Assembly (NCBI GenBank): GCA_030587405.1
Contig: JAUQZD010000076.1
Coordinates: forward strand, 62,001 to 126,000
Length of the DNA stretch: 64,000 bases
Origin: Candidatus Freyrarchaeum guaymasense
Lineage (GTDB): Archaea; Asgardarchaeota; Jordarchaeia; Jordarchaeales; Freyrarchaeaceae
Reading direction: 5' to 3'
The notes beneath the pieces are model-generated. The model had not been told where the DNA came from. It saw only the letters and a program-made list of their open reading frames with translations, and did no database searches. Every line of letters starts with the position of its first letter. The first letter of the stretch is position 1. Made by a program: the position numbers and the translations under genes. Positions 1 through 11,445 of this stretch are shown piece after piece.

Positions 1-2007
1 AACTTTTTTAACTGTATAGCCTGCGGGATAGATGAGTGAGAAGCACTCCTGCTCGAAGGAGACCTCGGTCCCATTATGCGTATAGTCGTACTCTATGCTT
101 GCCCCACTTATAGTGGGGCTCCCATGGAAGCTCAGCTTTGCAAACGCGAACACTGTGAGGTTCTCGCTAACCCAGTCGCTTCCATCGTTGAGCTTAACCA
201 CTAAGTGCACTTTCCCCTCGGTTTTATTGTATCCTATGCTGCTCCCGCTATAGGTTACAGTGTACCCTCCTCCAATCATGCTTGTGATCATGGTGTCATT
301 AATGTAAAGGCTATAACTGCTGAGGTTCCCCGTGTAGTTAACGTACCTAGCGGTGCAGTTCACGTCATAAGTCTGGGCTACAATGGCGGATACGGGAACC
401 GTCACCTCCCCGCTGCTTGGAACGCTTAGCCACATGCTTCCATTCCACGTCCCATCCTTCCTCAATAGGACGCCATCAACCGTAACCATCAACTCATTAA
501 GAACATCCCACTCCGGATAGTCTGGAGTGATTTTCATGCAGTGCCAGTAACGGTTACCATAGGGATCCCTTACATCCGTAACCCAGCTTTCACCTTTGTT
601 CAAAGTCCACAGCTCGTATCCCTCATCAGGCGGCCCCTCGTTTAACCCTTCAACGTGGCTCCCCCAGTCATAGTACCCAGAAGAAGGCTGCCATCCATCT
701 GTATGAAGCACCAGAAAGTATCTTCCTGGACCTAGCTGAACTGTAAAGTTGATGGTTATCCAGGAGTAGCTTGCCCCGATGCTTGTGCGTGAGATCTTCA
801 CACTTTGCAGGACCTCGCTCCCCGGCACCCAGCATCCATTAATCAGCGTCGCATTTCGAAGCTCCGCAACCAAGTCCACCTCAGCTCCAAAGTTTGCAAC
901 TGGTATGGATATGTTGACACCATCCGCCATCCTTCCCAGAAGGAACATCTGTGCTTCCCCCATCGACCCGACGCAGCGGGCATACCCGCCACTGTTCATT
1001 TCACTCTCTAAAACGTGCCATACCGCCTCTGGCCTCACGTTTCCGAAGGAGAAATTAGCGGAGTACACCCTGTCACCGCTAACGTTAAAAGTGAAGCTCC
1101 CGTTTTGCCCGGTTAACTCGTAGCTCACGCTACCCAAAGAAGTGTCATTGGCTATATCGACCGTCAGGGAGTCAAGCTCCCAGCCCAATGGAAACTCAAA
1201 GGAGAGCCTACCCTGATACACCATGAGAGTAACGCTCATCCAGCAATCGTAGCCATCACTAGAATTCCACATGGAGATATTGTTAAGGTCGTCCAAGCTA
1301 GTGTAATTGTTAAAGCTGACAATACCCGAATTGGCGCCCTCCTCATCGGGCGTTGCCTTCCAAACGTACCAGGAAGTGTCAGAAGTCTCGTTCATGAAGA
1401 GGACAATGAAAAAGACGCCTTCATACGTCTCGCTCACGTTCAACGTGTAAGGTGATTCGTTCAGCAGGGTAACCCACCCGGGAGTAGTGGAGAAATTACC
1501 ATATGAATACCACTTTTGGAGCAATGTCGCATTAGGCACAAGCTGACCATCATGTAATGTTGCGTTCCTTAACTGGACGGTCAAATTAATGGGATCCGTC
1601 CCGTTCCTCCACACGTACAGCTTAACGCCGGTAAAATTGATTTTCACGTCTCCCAAACTGGAAACGTTAAAAGACATCGCCACGGACTGATTGTTAGTGG
1701 AACTTTGTGTGATAGAAATATTAACTGTTGCTGGGTTTGTAAAATCGTCTTCGAGAACCAGCTCCATTGTTTCGTTGGTGAAAAACCATGAATGGTTAAT
1801 CCAGTAACCGGAGAGAGTCAGCTTGGGGTTCATGGTTCCTCCATTTTTTAATTTCACCATTTCACCGTTGCGGCCTTCTTGAAGCGGGAAAAATAAGCTA
1901 TTACCGCTTGACAGCGTTAGGTAAAGGATGGCTGTAAACATCATAACGCAAATTAACCCTGCAACCGCTACCTTCAAACCTTTCAACGGAAAACATCCCC
2001 TACTCAT
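1..2007 (-). CDS. Secreted or surface protein, N-terminal part only
   Basis: The reading frame is open from an ATG at 2007 down to base 1, so the C-terminus lies outside the window; 669 codons are visible. Residues about 9-28 form one hydrophobic stretch after a short basic start, which fits a signal peptide or N-terminal anchor. The rest is rich in Thr, Ser, Asn, Trp and Tyr with many N-x-S/T sequons, typical of exported archaeal glycoproteins. Two regions start with the same LRNATL motif followed by a similar GQLVP / GCWVP stretch, so at least two copies of one beta-rich domain seem to be present. I recognise no enzyme motif. It is divergent from the 23S gene. A role in the cell surface or extracellular binding is inferred from composition only. 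Confidence 0.75.
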   Translation of the reverse strand, partial: MSRGCFPLKGLKVAVAGLICVMMFTAILYLTLSSGNSLFFPLQEGRNGEMVKLKNGGTMNPKLTLSGYWINHSWFFTNETMELVLEDDFTNPATVNISITQSSTNNQSVAMSFNVSSLGDVKINFTGVKLYVWRNGTDPINLTVQLRNATLHDGQLVPNATLLQKWYSYGNFSTTPGWVTLLNESPYTLNVSETYEGVFFIVLFMNETSDTSWYVWKATPDEEGANSGIVSFNNYTSLDDLNNISMWNSSDGYDCWMSVTLMVYQGRLSFEFPLGWELDSLTVDIANDTSLGSVSYELTGQNGSFTFNVSGDRVYSANFSFGNVRPEAVWHVLESEMNSGGYARCVGSMGEAQMFLLGRMADGVNISIPVANFGAEVDLVAELRNATLINGCWVPGSEVLQSVKISRTSIGASYSWITINFTVQLGPGRYFLVLHTDGWQPSSGYYDWGSHVEGLNEGPPDEGYELWTLNKGESWVTDVRDPYGNRYWHCMKITPDYPEWDVLNELMVTVDGVLLRKDGTWNGSMWLSVPSSGEVTVPVSAIVAQTYDVNCTARYVNYTGNLSSYSLYINDTMITSMIGGGYTVTYSGSSIGYNKTEGKVHLVVKLNDGSDWVSENLTVFAFAKLSFHGSPTISGASIEYDYTHNGTEVSFEQECFSLIYPAGYTVKKV

Positions 2008-2189
2008 CCTAACCCTCTATAAGACGCAAGAAACCATTAAAAATTTAACTTCTCCCCCCAAAATAGAAACGAAGCCGCTTCCGCACGACGCCCGGTTAGA
2101 GAACGGAGGACGACCAGAAGGAAGCAGAATTTATAGGTTGTTTCTTCAAAACCCAAGGTATGTTCCTCCCATAACTCTGTTTCTTCCGA

Positions 2190-2220
2190 AAAAAATATAT
2201 CCCCTGCAAACCGAAACCTT
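2190..2220 (+). promoter_or_regulatory. Candidate BRE/TATA region of the 23S rRNA gene
   Basis: An A-rich element followed by aaatatat lies at 2190-2200. A second candidate, cgaaa then ctttatc, lies at about 2212-2224. Both look like an archaeal BRE plus TATA box and would start transcription between about 2222 and 2248, ahead of the structured leader. Which of the two is used cannot be told from the sequence. Confidence 0.4.
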
Positions 2221-2244
2221 TATCTGGAAGCGTTACATCCCCAT

Positions 2245-2355
2245 ATTCTGCCTAATGTTTAACGAGATGCAACCTGGGATGAAACTGGCGTCCTAGGTGA
2301 AGAGCGTAGTGGGGAAACCCACGATGAGCCGCTAGGCACAGGCCACACACGCCAA
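2245..2355 (+). other. Structured 5' leader of the 23S transcript
   Basis: No credible protein frame is seen here. The stretch folds into nested hairpins: cctag near 2293 can pair with ctagg near 2332, agcg with cgct inside it, and an inner stem gtggg-gaaa-cccac is capped by a GNRA-type tetraloop. It probably is the external transcribed leader that is removed when 23S rRNA matures. It does not match a tRNA or the 3' end of 16S rRNA that I can recognise. Confidence 0.4.
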
Positions 2356-2382
2356 CTAGAAACCCCAAATAGGGCCCGACAC
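2356..2382 (+). other. 5' arm of the 23S processing stem
   Basis: ctagaaacccc (2356-2366) is exactly complementary to ggggtttctag at 5451-5461. After an internal loop, gggcccg (2372-2378) pairs with cgggtcc (5440-5446, one G-U), and cac (2380-2382) pairs with gtg (5437-5439). A long stem with an internal loop enclosing the mature rRNA is how archaeal rRNA precursors are excised and circularised. A strict bulge-helix-bulge could not be confirmed by eye. Confidence 0.6.
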
Positions 2383-5436
<3,054 letters not shown>

Positions 5437-5461
5437 GTGCGGGTCCGAAAGGGGTTTCTAG
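5437..5461 (+). other. 3' arm of the 23S processing stem
   Basis: This is the partner of 2356-2382: gtg, cgggtcc, a short gaaa loop, then ggggtttctag. It marks the 3' boundary of mature 23S rRNA and supports a monocistronic rRNA precursor. Confidence 0.6.
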
Positions 5462-5499
5462 GCGAATTGTGTGGCTTGTGTGTATGCGGCTCCTTAAGG

Positions 5500-5523
5500 A
5501 TTTTATTTTCCTGTTTGTTTTTT
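5500..5523 (+). terminator. T-rich terminator after 23S rRNA
   Basis: Runs of T (ttttattttc, then tttgtttttt) lie about 40 bp past the processing stem, as expected for archaeal intrinsic termination. The tract also sits between converging genes, just past the stop of the minus-strand membrane protein. Confidence 0.5.
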
Positions 5524-5531
5524 GAGAGGAT

Positions 5532-6260
5532 TTAGAGGCTCTCTAAGAGTAGTTGGATTACTGTTGATGCTTGCATGCTTGTTATCGGTGGGAGGAAGGT
5601 TGATGCCAGGAGGAATGCTGCCATGATTGCTACTGGTGGTATTAGTGTTATGCTGCGGGGGTTTATGGTTGTTGAGCGTGCGATCAGGTAAGCTGCTAGC
5701 GTATTGGATATGGAGAGCACGGCTGCTATGGGCCAGCTCTGCTCTGGTGCTGGCAGGTAAGCTCCTAATGTTGCTAGTCCGGTTAATGCGAGTTTCAGGT
5801 ATGGGAGTAGTGCTGCTAGTGCTCCTTGAACTCCTGAAGCGGATGCTACGAGTATTTTGACCTTTAATTCCTGCGCTTTCAGTTGCCTTATTCTTTCCCT
5901 AACTGTTTTTATTTCCTCCATTTCTTCTTGGATTACCTCTTCTAGCATTTCTCCTGCTCTTTTAGAGTCCTTTCTTACCGCAAGGTTAAGCATTTGGAGG
6001 ATTACTTTAATGCGTACGCTCTCAACGTTTTTAGCCAGCATTTTTATCGCTTTGCTAAAGGGCAACGTTTGTGTAAGCATTTTGTCCTTAATCCTTGTTA
6101 CGGTTCCCTCTAGTGGTCCTTTGTAGCTTAGAGTCGCTTTCCTGAAGGCTTCTTCCGGGCTTAACCCTGATTTTAACCCGTCACTTAGCAGTAAGAGAAA
6201 AACAAGTACTTCTTGAAGTTCTTCTACTTTTTCCTCCATCTCCTCCTTCAGGGCTACCAT
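5532..6260 (-). CDS. T2SF/TadC-like pilus-assembly membrane protein
   Basis: The 242-residue product has a soluble, charged N-terminal half with the pattern of the type II secretion F domain (LLLLSDGLKSGLSPEEAF, later AGEMLEEV), then three or four hydrophobic helices in the C-terminal 110 residues. This resembles the short TadC/FlaJ-type membrane platforms of archaeal pili and archaella, which anchor the assembly ATPase. It overlaps the upstream winged-helix gene by 7 bp, so the two are surely co-transcribed with the ATPase gene before them. No pilin, prepilin peptidase or secretion ATPase of the VirB11 type is nearby, so a pilus role is inferred from domain resemblance only. The family call is moderate. 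Confidence 0.55.
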   Translation of the reverse strand: MVALKEEMEEKVEELQEVLVFLLLLSDGLKSGLSPEEAFRKATLSYKGPLEGTVTRIKDKMLTQTLPFSKAIKMLAKNVESVRIKVILQMLNLAVRKDSKRAGEMLEEVIQEEMEEIKTVRERIRQLKAQELKVKILVASASGVQGALAALLPYLKLALTGLATLGAYLPAPEQSWPIAAVLSISNTLAAYLIARSTTINPRSITLIPPVAIMAAFLLASTFLPPITSMQASTVIQLLLESL

Positions 6261-6571
6261 TCTGCTTTCCCTACTTGCGGTGGCTTCTCGTGACCGTATG
6301 GCTCCTTCCAGACTTCAACTAGCCTTTTTATTGCTAGTGCCTTCACGTTTTCAGACTTAAACCTGAAAATTCTGATCCTTCCAAAGTTTTTCTCTTGGAC
6401 GAGGCCGGCCTCCTTAAGGGCTTGAAGGTGCCTGCTTGTAGTTTTATAGTTTAACCCGGATCTCCGGGCTATTTCTGAAATGTTCAACTCCCCAACTTCT
6501 GCTAAAACCTCTATTATTCTGATTCTTCCCTTTGATGATAGCACTTCTCCAAGCGCGCCGTCTTCCCTCAA
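6254..6571 (-). CDS. ArsR-like winged-helix protein
   Basis: The 105-residue protein is almost wholly one winged helix-turn-helix: residues about 10-75 give helix 1 (KGRIRIIEVLAEV), a turn, then ISEIARRSGLNYKTTSRHL as recognition helix and a basic wing (FGRIRIF). There are no obvious metal-binding Cys pairs, so it is not a classic metal sensor. The gene sits 16 bp after the ATPase gene and overlaps the T2SF-like gene by 7 bp. It is probably a local transcription regulator of this operon, or a DNA-binding partner of the ATPase. Confidence 0.75.
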   Translation of the reverse strand: MREDGALGEVLSSKGRIRIIEVLAEVGELNISEIARRSGLNYKTTSRHLQALKEAGLVQEKNFGRIRIFRFKSENVKALAIKRLVEVWKEPYGHEKPPQVGKAEW

Positions 6572-6587
6572 AAGCCGTCCTCCATTT

Positions 6588-7682
6588 TTAACTTGCCAGT
6601 TCGACTATTGTAGTCCTCCCCTTCCTTCCCCTATTAGCCACCTTTACCCTAACTATTCCTTTCCTGCTGAGCTCGTTTATATGCCTCCAGAACTGTGTCC
6701 GCCCTAAGGACCGCTTTCCCATAAGCATACATTTCCTACTGTAAGCATGGAATAGTTCTCCCATGGTAGCGTTACCCTTTTCCCCTAGGACTTCAAGAAC
6801 AGCCTTTAAGATCAGTTTCCTGTTAAGTTTTCTTTCCACTTTAGGCAGGTCTATCTCTTCTTTTTTCTTTCTACAGATAGCTTTCTCAACATGTCTACGA
6901 AGTATTTGACTGCTCCCTTCCTCCTCCGCGTACCCTACGGCTTCCATCAGGATCTTAAACGCCTCATGTACGCCTCCCGCTTCAGCAGCCTCTCTTGCCA
7001 GTATTTTTAGGGCCTCCTCACTCACGCACCCTTTATAGAAAGCCTTCACGACGGCTTCTTTAATAATAATCAAAAGTTGACTATAAGAGTATCCTTCTAG
7101 GCGGGTCACCCCAAAACTTAACGGGTGCATGTTTTCGGTGACCCTCCTCACCACCTCAGCGCTTCTCGTAGTCATAACAATGTATAGTCCCTGCCCGTTT
7201 CTTAACCTATCTTTCATCTTTGAGAGGTTCACTATAAGCTTCATGCCGTTTTTCGTTGAAGCCCACCAGTCGATGTCGTCTAAGATTATTAGGGCGCTTT
7301 TTCCGTTAATAGCGTCCAAAAACACCTCGAAGAGTTCGGTCATCGAAACCCCTCTTCGTGGTATGGAGGGAATGATGCTACGTATTATCCCACACATTAC
7401 ATTGTATGCGCTGCTTTCCATTCTACTGTTAAAGTAGACTTGAACTGAATCCTTGCTCTTTTCCAGAACGCTGAAAACCCTTTTCGAGATAGCCGTCTTC
7501 CCCACCCCTGCCTCACCGAATAGTAATCTGCAGAAAAAACCTCCCTCGGCTAAAACATGCTTTGCCTCGGTGATTATCTGCTCTAAGACCTTCTCTCTAA
7601 ACCATAAGCTGCCGTTTAAAGCGTGCGGACTTAAACACCATGGATCCTTAACCAGAAAATAATTGGTATAGCATTGCTTCAT
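6588..7682 (-). CDS. Divergent Cdc6/Orc1-like AAA+ ATPase
   Basis: The 364-residue product has a Walker A motif (GEAGVGKTA, about residues 54-62), a Walker B motif (ALIILDDIDWW, about 134-144), a sensor-1-like segment (LYIVMTTRSAE) and a C-terminal winged helix (residues about 290-360). This is the layout of archaeal Cdc6/Orc1 and of the related MSP-type STAND/AAA ATPases. The N-terminus and lid are quite diverged from true initiators, and no origin-like repeats were noticed beside it, so it may be an accessory ATPase rather than the replication initiator. It leads a minus operon with a winged-helix protein and a T2SF-like membrane protein. Confidence 0.6.
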   Translation of the reverse strand: MKQCYTNYFLVKDPWCLSPHALNGSLWFREKVLEQIITEAKHVLAEGGFFCRLLFGEAGVGKTAISKRVFSVLEKSKDSVQVYFNSRMESSAYNVMCGIIRSIIPSIPRRGVSMTELFEVFLDAINGKSALIILDDIDWWASTKNGMKLIVNLSKMKDRLRNGQGLYIVMTTRSAEVVRRVTENMHPLSFGVTRLEGYSYSQLLIIIKEAVVKAFYKGCVSEEALKILAREAAEAGGVHEAFKILMEAVGYAEEEGSSQILRRHVEKAICRKKKEEIDLPKVERKLNRKLILKAVLEVLGEKGNATMGELFHAYSRKCMLMGKRSLGRTQFWRHINELSRKGIVRVKVANRGRKGRTTIVELAS

Positions 7683-7736
7683 CGTTAAACCTCCCTTGCA
7701 ACTCTAAACTTGTTTAGTACTTATTTTTCCGAGCCT

Positions 7737-7748
7737 AAAAGATAAATA
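7737..7748 (+). promoter_or_regulatory. Candidate TATA element of the his operon
   Basis: aaaagataaata sits in the divergent gap between the ATPase gene and hisD. Transcription from it would start near 7770, which leaves a leader of about 90 nt before the hisD start preferred here. No attenuator-like run of His codons was seen. Confidence 0.35.
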
Positions 7749-7860
7749 GGCTTAAGTGTCCTAGACTTCCAGTATTTCCAGTATTCTCCCGATGAACCCT
7801 TTAACCAGGAAGGAATGCATCTCCTCGGTTAAAGACTTCTCAGTGATGATGGTGAATCCC

Positions 7861-9153
7861 ATGAAAATAAGATCTTTTAATCGTCTTGATAAAACGGAAC
7901 TTCATGGAATATTAAGCAGACGGGGAAACAGCCTTAAAAACGTTATGAGAAGGGTGGAAAGAATAGTAGAAGCAGTCCGGGTGCAGGGTGATAAGGCAGT
8001 CATTCGCTACACGGAAAAATATGATGGGGTAACGCTCTCCCCTTCCACTATAAGAGTTAAAGAGAGAGAGATGATGGAAGCCTACGAGAAAGTTCCAGAA
8101 AAATTTATAACCGCAATAAGGACAGCAGCTGAGAACATAGAAGCATACCATAAGAGGCAGCTGGCAACTTTTACCTTTAGCCCTGCTCCGGGCATCATTC
8201 TAAAGCAAGTTTTCCGTCCAGTCGAGTGTGCAGGAATATATGTCCCCGGGGGGCGTGCAGCGTACCCTTCAACCGTTTTAATGACCGCTATACCGGCGCG
8301 GATAGCAGGAGTTAGGAGAATAGTTGCATGCACCCCTCCCAGCAGAAACGGTAGTGTTACACCTGCTATTTTGGTTGCTTGCAAGGAGGCGGGAGTCACC
8401 GACATTTTTAGGATAGGCGGCGCCCAAGCAATAGCAGCCATGGCGTACGGAACCGGCACGGTGCCGAAGGTAGACGTTATAGTAGGGCCAGGAAACATTT
8501 ACGTTACCGCAGCTAAGCTGCTTGTAAGCTCAGACGTGAAGGTAGACTTGCCTGCAGGGCCAAGCGAGCTCTTAGTTTTGGCTGATAAAAGCTCTAACCC
8601 CCTCTTCGTAGCTGCAGACCTAGTTTCTCAGGCAGAACATGACCCCTCAGCAGCAGTAGTTTTAGTTACCACCTCAAGGAGTTTCGGTGAGAGGGTGGTG
8701 AAGCTGGCTTACAAGCTAGCCAGCAACTTACCAACCAAAGACACCATTGTTAGCGCTCTCAACAACGGATGGGTTATACTGGTGGAAAACTTGGACGAAG
8801 CGGTGAAGTTTATTAATCTATACGCTCCTGAACACCTTGAAATACAAGTGGAGAACGCCGAGTACGTTTTAGAGAAGGTCAGGAACGCCGGCGCTATATT
8901 CCTCGGAAAGTATTCCCCTGTAGCGGTAGGCGACTACGCTGCTGGATCCAATCATGTTCTACCAACCGGAGGATACGCTAAAGCTTACTCTGGGCTTTCG
9001 GTAGATTGCTTCGTTAAAAGAATAAGCGTTGTCAAGTGCACCCTCAGCGGGCTCAAGAAACTCTCTGAAGTCGTATCTACCTTAGCTGAGCTCGAAGGGC
9101 TCCCTGCCCATGCAGAATCCGTCCGGGTGAGACTTAACAATGAAAAATGTTAG
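7861..9153 (+). CDS. hisD: Histidinol dehydrogenase
   Basis: This enzyme makes the last two oxidations of histidine synthesis, histidinol to histidine with NAD and Zn. The 430-residue product shows family motifs: YVPGGRAAYPSTVLM, GGAQAIAAMAYGT, VGPGNIYVTAAK, DLPAGPSELLVLAD, LVSQAEHDPSAA with the Zn-ligand Gln/His pair, and APEHLEI. The start at 7861 matches the usual family N-terminus and has GGTGA six bases upstream; an in-frame ATG at 7792 would add 23 residues that look non-native. It is the first gene of the his operon and overlaps hisC by 14 bp. Confidence 0.95.
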   Translation: MKIRSFNRLDKTELHGILSRRGNSLKNVMRRVERIVEAVRVQGDKAVIRYTEKYDGVTLSPSTIRVKEREMMEAYEKVPEKFITAIRTAAENIEAYHKRQLATFTFSPAPGIILKQVFRPVECAGIYVPGGRAAYPSTVLMTAIPARIAGVRRIVACTPPSRNGSVTPAILVACKEAGVTDIFRIGGAQAIAAMAYGTGTVPKVDVIVGPGNIYVTAAKLLVSSDVKVDLPAGPSELLVLADKSSNPLFVAADLVSQAEHDPSAAVVLVTTSRSFGERVVKLAYKLASNLPTKDTIVSALNNGWVILVENLDEAVKFINLYAPEHLEIQVENAEYVLEKVRNAGAIFLGKYSPVAVGDYAAGSNHVLPTGGYAKAYSGLSVDCFVKRISVVKCTLSGLKKLSEVVSTLAELEGLPAHAESVRVRLNNEKC

Positions 9154-10249
9154 GCGTATCCTGATGAACCTTAAGCCATATCGTGGGGAGACGTCAAGAG
9201 TAGAATTAGCCAGGTTGCTTGGAGTACCACCAGACCACATTCTACCTCTCCATGCAAACGAAAACCTCTTCATAGATAAGGAATGGGTAAAGGAGAACAT
9301 AGTTGAAGCCCTGAAAAGAATCGACCCCAGAATGTATCCTGACCCGCAAAATGTAGAGGTTTGTGAGGTGCTGGCTCAGCATTATGGCGTGCACAAGGAA
9401 GAAGTTGTCATTGGAAACGGGGCGGATGAACTAATTGACGGCATTTCACGCTGCTTCATAGAGAACGGCGACACCGTCGTCACCCTTGACCCCACATTCC
9501 AAGTCTACGAGCTCTCTGCAACCCTCTACGGAGGAGTACACAAAAGTGTTCTCTTAAGAGGGGACTTCTCCATAGACATCGAACACCTTTTAAACGTGGT
9601 AGGAGACGCCAAGCTAATTTATATTTGCTCTCCAAACAATCCAACGGGAAATCAGCACGAGGAATCGGTGATTAGGGAAGTGCTGGAAAACACGAACTCA
9701 ATAATTGTTTTGGACGAGGCGTATGTGGAATTCGCCGACAAGTCACTAAGTGGTTTAATTCATGAATATGAAAACCTGATCGTGCTACGGACATTTTCCA
9801 AAGCCTTCGGGATTGCAGGGTTAAGGTTTGGCGTGGCTCTCTCAAACCCTGAAAGCGCCGACTTCATGAGGCGTGTCCTCCAGCCGTACAATGTAAACAG
9901 CATAGCGCAATACACGGTCCTGTCTCTTCTAGACAATTGGGAGTACGTTGCAGGAAAAATAGAGGAAGTTAAAAGGGAACGGGAGAGACTGCGGAGAGAT
10001 CTCTCACGGATAGAGGGGATTAGAGTTTACCCGTCTAAAGCAAACTTTCTTCTGGTTAGAGTCATTAGAGAAGACATAGACGCAACAACCGTTCAGGGAA
10101 AACTAATGGAAAAAGGCATATTGGTGCGAGACAGAAGCAACCTCCCACTCCTAGGTAATTGCCTGAGAATAACTGTTTGCCCTAAGCCCATGTCTGAGAG
10201 GTTAATTTTAGCGCTTAAAGAAGTGCTTTCTGGTGAAAACGAACTATGA
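9140..10249 (+). CDS. hisC: Histidinol-phosphate aminotransferase
   Basis: This is a PLP-dependent fold-type I aminotransferase that converts imidazole acetol phosphate and glutamate to histidinol phosphate. The 369 residues include the PLP-phosphate region (GNGADELIDGI), SPNNPTG, the Asp of VLDEAYVEF, the Schiff-base lysine in TFSKAFGIAGLR and a C-terminal Arg motif (NCLRITV). Length is normal. It overlaps hisD at the front and shares an ATGA overlap with the HAD gene behind, so translation is probably coupled. Confidence 0.95.
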   Translation: MKNVRRILMNLKPYRGETSRVELARLLGVPPDHILPLHANENLFIDKEWVKENIVEALKRIDPRMYPDPQNVEVCEVLAQHYGVHKEEVVIGNGADELIDGISRCFIENGDTVVTLDPTFQVYELSATLYGGVHKSVLLRGDFSIDIEHLLNVVGDAKLIYICSPNNPTGNQHEESVIREVLENTNSIIVLDEAYVEFADKSLSGLIHEYENLIVLRTFSKAFGIAGLRFGVALSNPESADFMRRVLQPYNVNSIAQYTVLSLLDNWEYVAGKIEEVKRERERLRRDLSRIEGIRVYPSKANFLLVRVIREDIDATTVQGKLMEKGILVRDRSNLPLLGNCLRITVCPKPMSERLILALKEVLSGENEL

Positions 10250-11445
10250 CGTACCTATATGAAAAAATCTCCACTTCGCAGGGTTTTTCCCTTATCAGGA
10301 AGGATCGAGTGTTCCTCGTGAGAAAGCTTGAAGGATTGATTTTTGACTGTGACGGGGTAATATTTGACGTTTCAGAGTCGTTCAGGTCAGCCATAATGCT
10401 CACCGTTAACTGGTTCTTCAACGTTGTCATGGGGTTTAGCGTGGACGAGCTTGCCAAACCAGACCATATACAGCTACTTAAGGACTCAGGAGGATTTAAC
10501 AACGACTGGGAGTTAACGTATGCATTAGTCCTCTATTATCTCACAACGCTGATAATAGACGCCTTAACGAAGAGCGTCCACCTCAAACTGCCAAGTAGCT
10601 CCTCTGTAAGCACAATGAACGAAGCCTACTCCCTCTTCAGAGAACTTGGTAGGATGTTAAGGAAAAGAGGCGTACAACTTAAACCTGCAACCTCCTTGGA
10701 ACTAAAGGAATACATTGAAGAAGCTGGGAATGGCGGCTTACGATCTGTTGAAGAGGTCTCAGCTAGAAGAATCTCCGCCGCTACAGGCATAAGCACCAGT
10801 CATGCTAAAGCGGTGCTAGATACTTTATCCCCTTTTAAAGGAGACCTTTACGGCACGAACATAATTAAGCGGTACTTTGAAGAGTTATACTCTGGAAAAG
10901 ACCTGTTCGTCCAAGTTTATAGGGTTCACCCCGTATTTCACCGTGGAGAAGGGTTGATAGAGAAAGAAAAACTAATAGTTAGACGTGAAGCTCTTGCAAG
11001 GCTGATTAGTTTCGGTTTTCCTCCAATAGGCATCGCCTCGGGAAGGTTGAGAAAGCAAACGCTTCCCATAATTGAAAGATATGGTGTTGAGCGTTTCTTC
11101 AATTTGCCTGCTTCCACTTTCCTAGAGGAAGTAAAGGAAAAAGAGGAGGAGCTCTTGAGGGTGGGCGTCTCCGTTAAATTAGAGAAGCCTAATCCTTATT
11201 CTCTTCTTTCAACAGCCTCGAAAATGGGCATCCGGGAAGCGTTCGGTTATGTAGGTGACACCGTGTCCGATGTTTTAGCATCAATAAACGCCGAGAAGGA
11301 AAGCAAATATTCTGTTATGAGCATTGGGGTACTCTGCTCAACTGTTAATAAGGCGAGGACCATCGAGAAGTTTTTAGAGCTAGGTTGCGATATAATTGCA
11401 CACAGCCCGAACGAGCTGCCAGAAATACTTGCTGAGGTGTGTTAA
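10246..11445 (+). CDS. HAD-family phosphatase, candidate histidinol-phosphatase
   Basis: The HAD motif I is near the N-terminus (LIFDCDGVIFD, about residues 31-41), with motif II in IGIASGRLRKQ and motif IV in GYVGDTVSDVLAS. At 399 residues it is far longer than the usual 200-230 residue HAD phosphatases; the extra is a cap or insertion between about residues 45 and 240. It is embedded in the his operon with a 4-bp overlap to hisC and no gap to hisB, and no PHP- or IMPase-type histidinol-phosphatase is present, so the missing histidinol-phosphate phosphatase step is the obvious role. That role is an inference from context; the HAD fold assignment is from the motifs. Confidence 0.7.
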   Translation: MTYLYEKISTSQGFSLIRKDRVFLVRKLEGLIFDCDGVIFDVSESFRSAIMLTVNWFFNVVMGFSVDELAKPDHIQLLKDSGGFNNDWELTYALVLYYLTTLIIDALTKSVHLKLPSSSSVSTMNEAYSLFRELGRMLRKRGVQLKPATSLELKEYIEEAGNGGLRSVEEVSARRISAATGISTSHAKAVLDTLSPFKGDLYGTNIIKRYFEELYSGKDLFVQVYRVHPVFHRGEGLIEKEKLIVRREALARLISFGFPPIGIASGRLRKQTLPIIERYGVERFFNLPASTFLEEVKEKEEELLRVGVSVKLEKPNPYSLLSTASKMGIREAFGYVGDTVSDVLASINAEKESKYSVMSIGVLCSTVNKARTIEKFLELGCDIIAHSPNELPEILAEVC

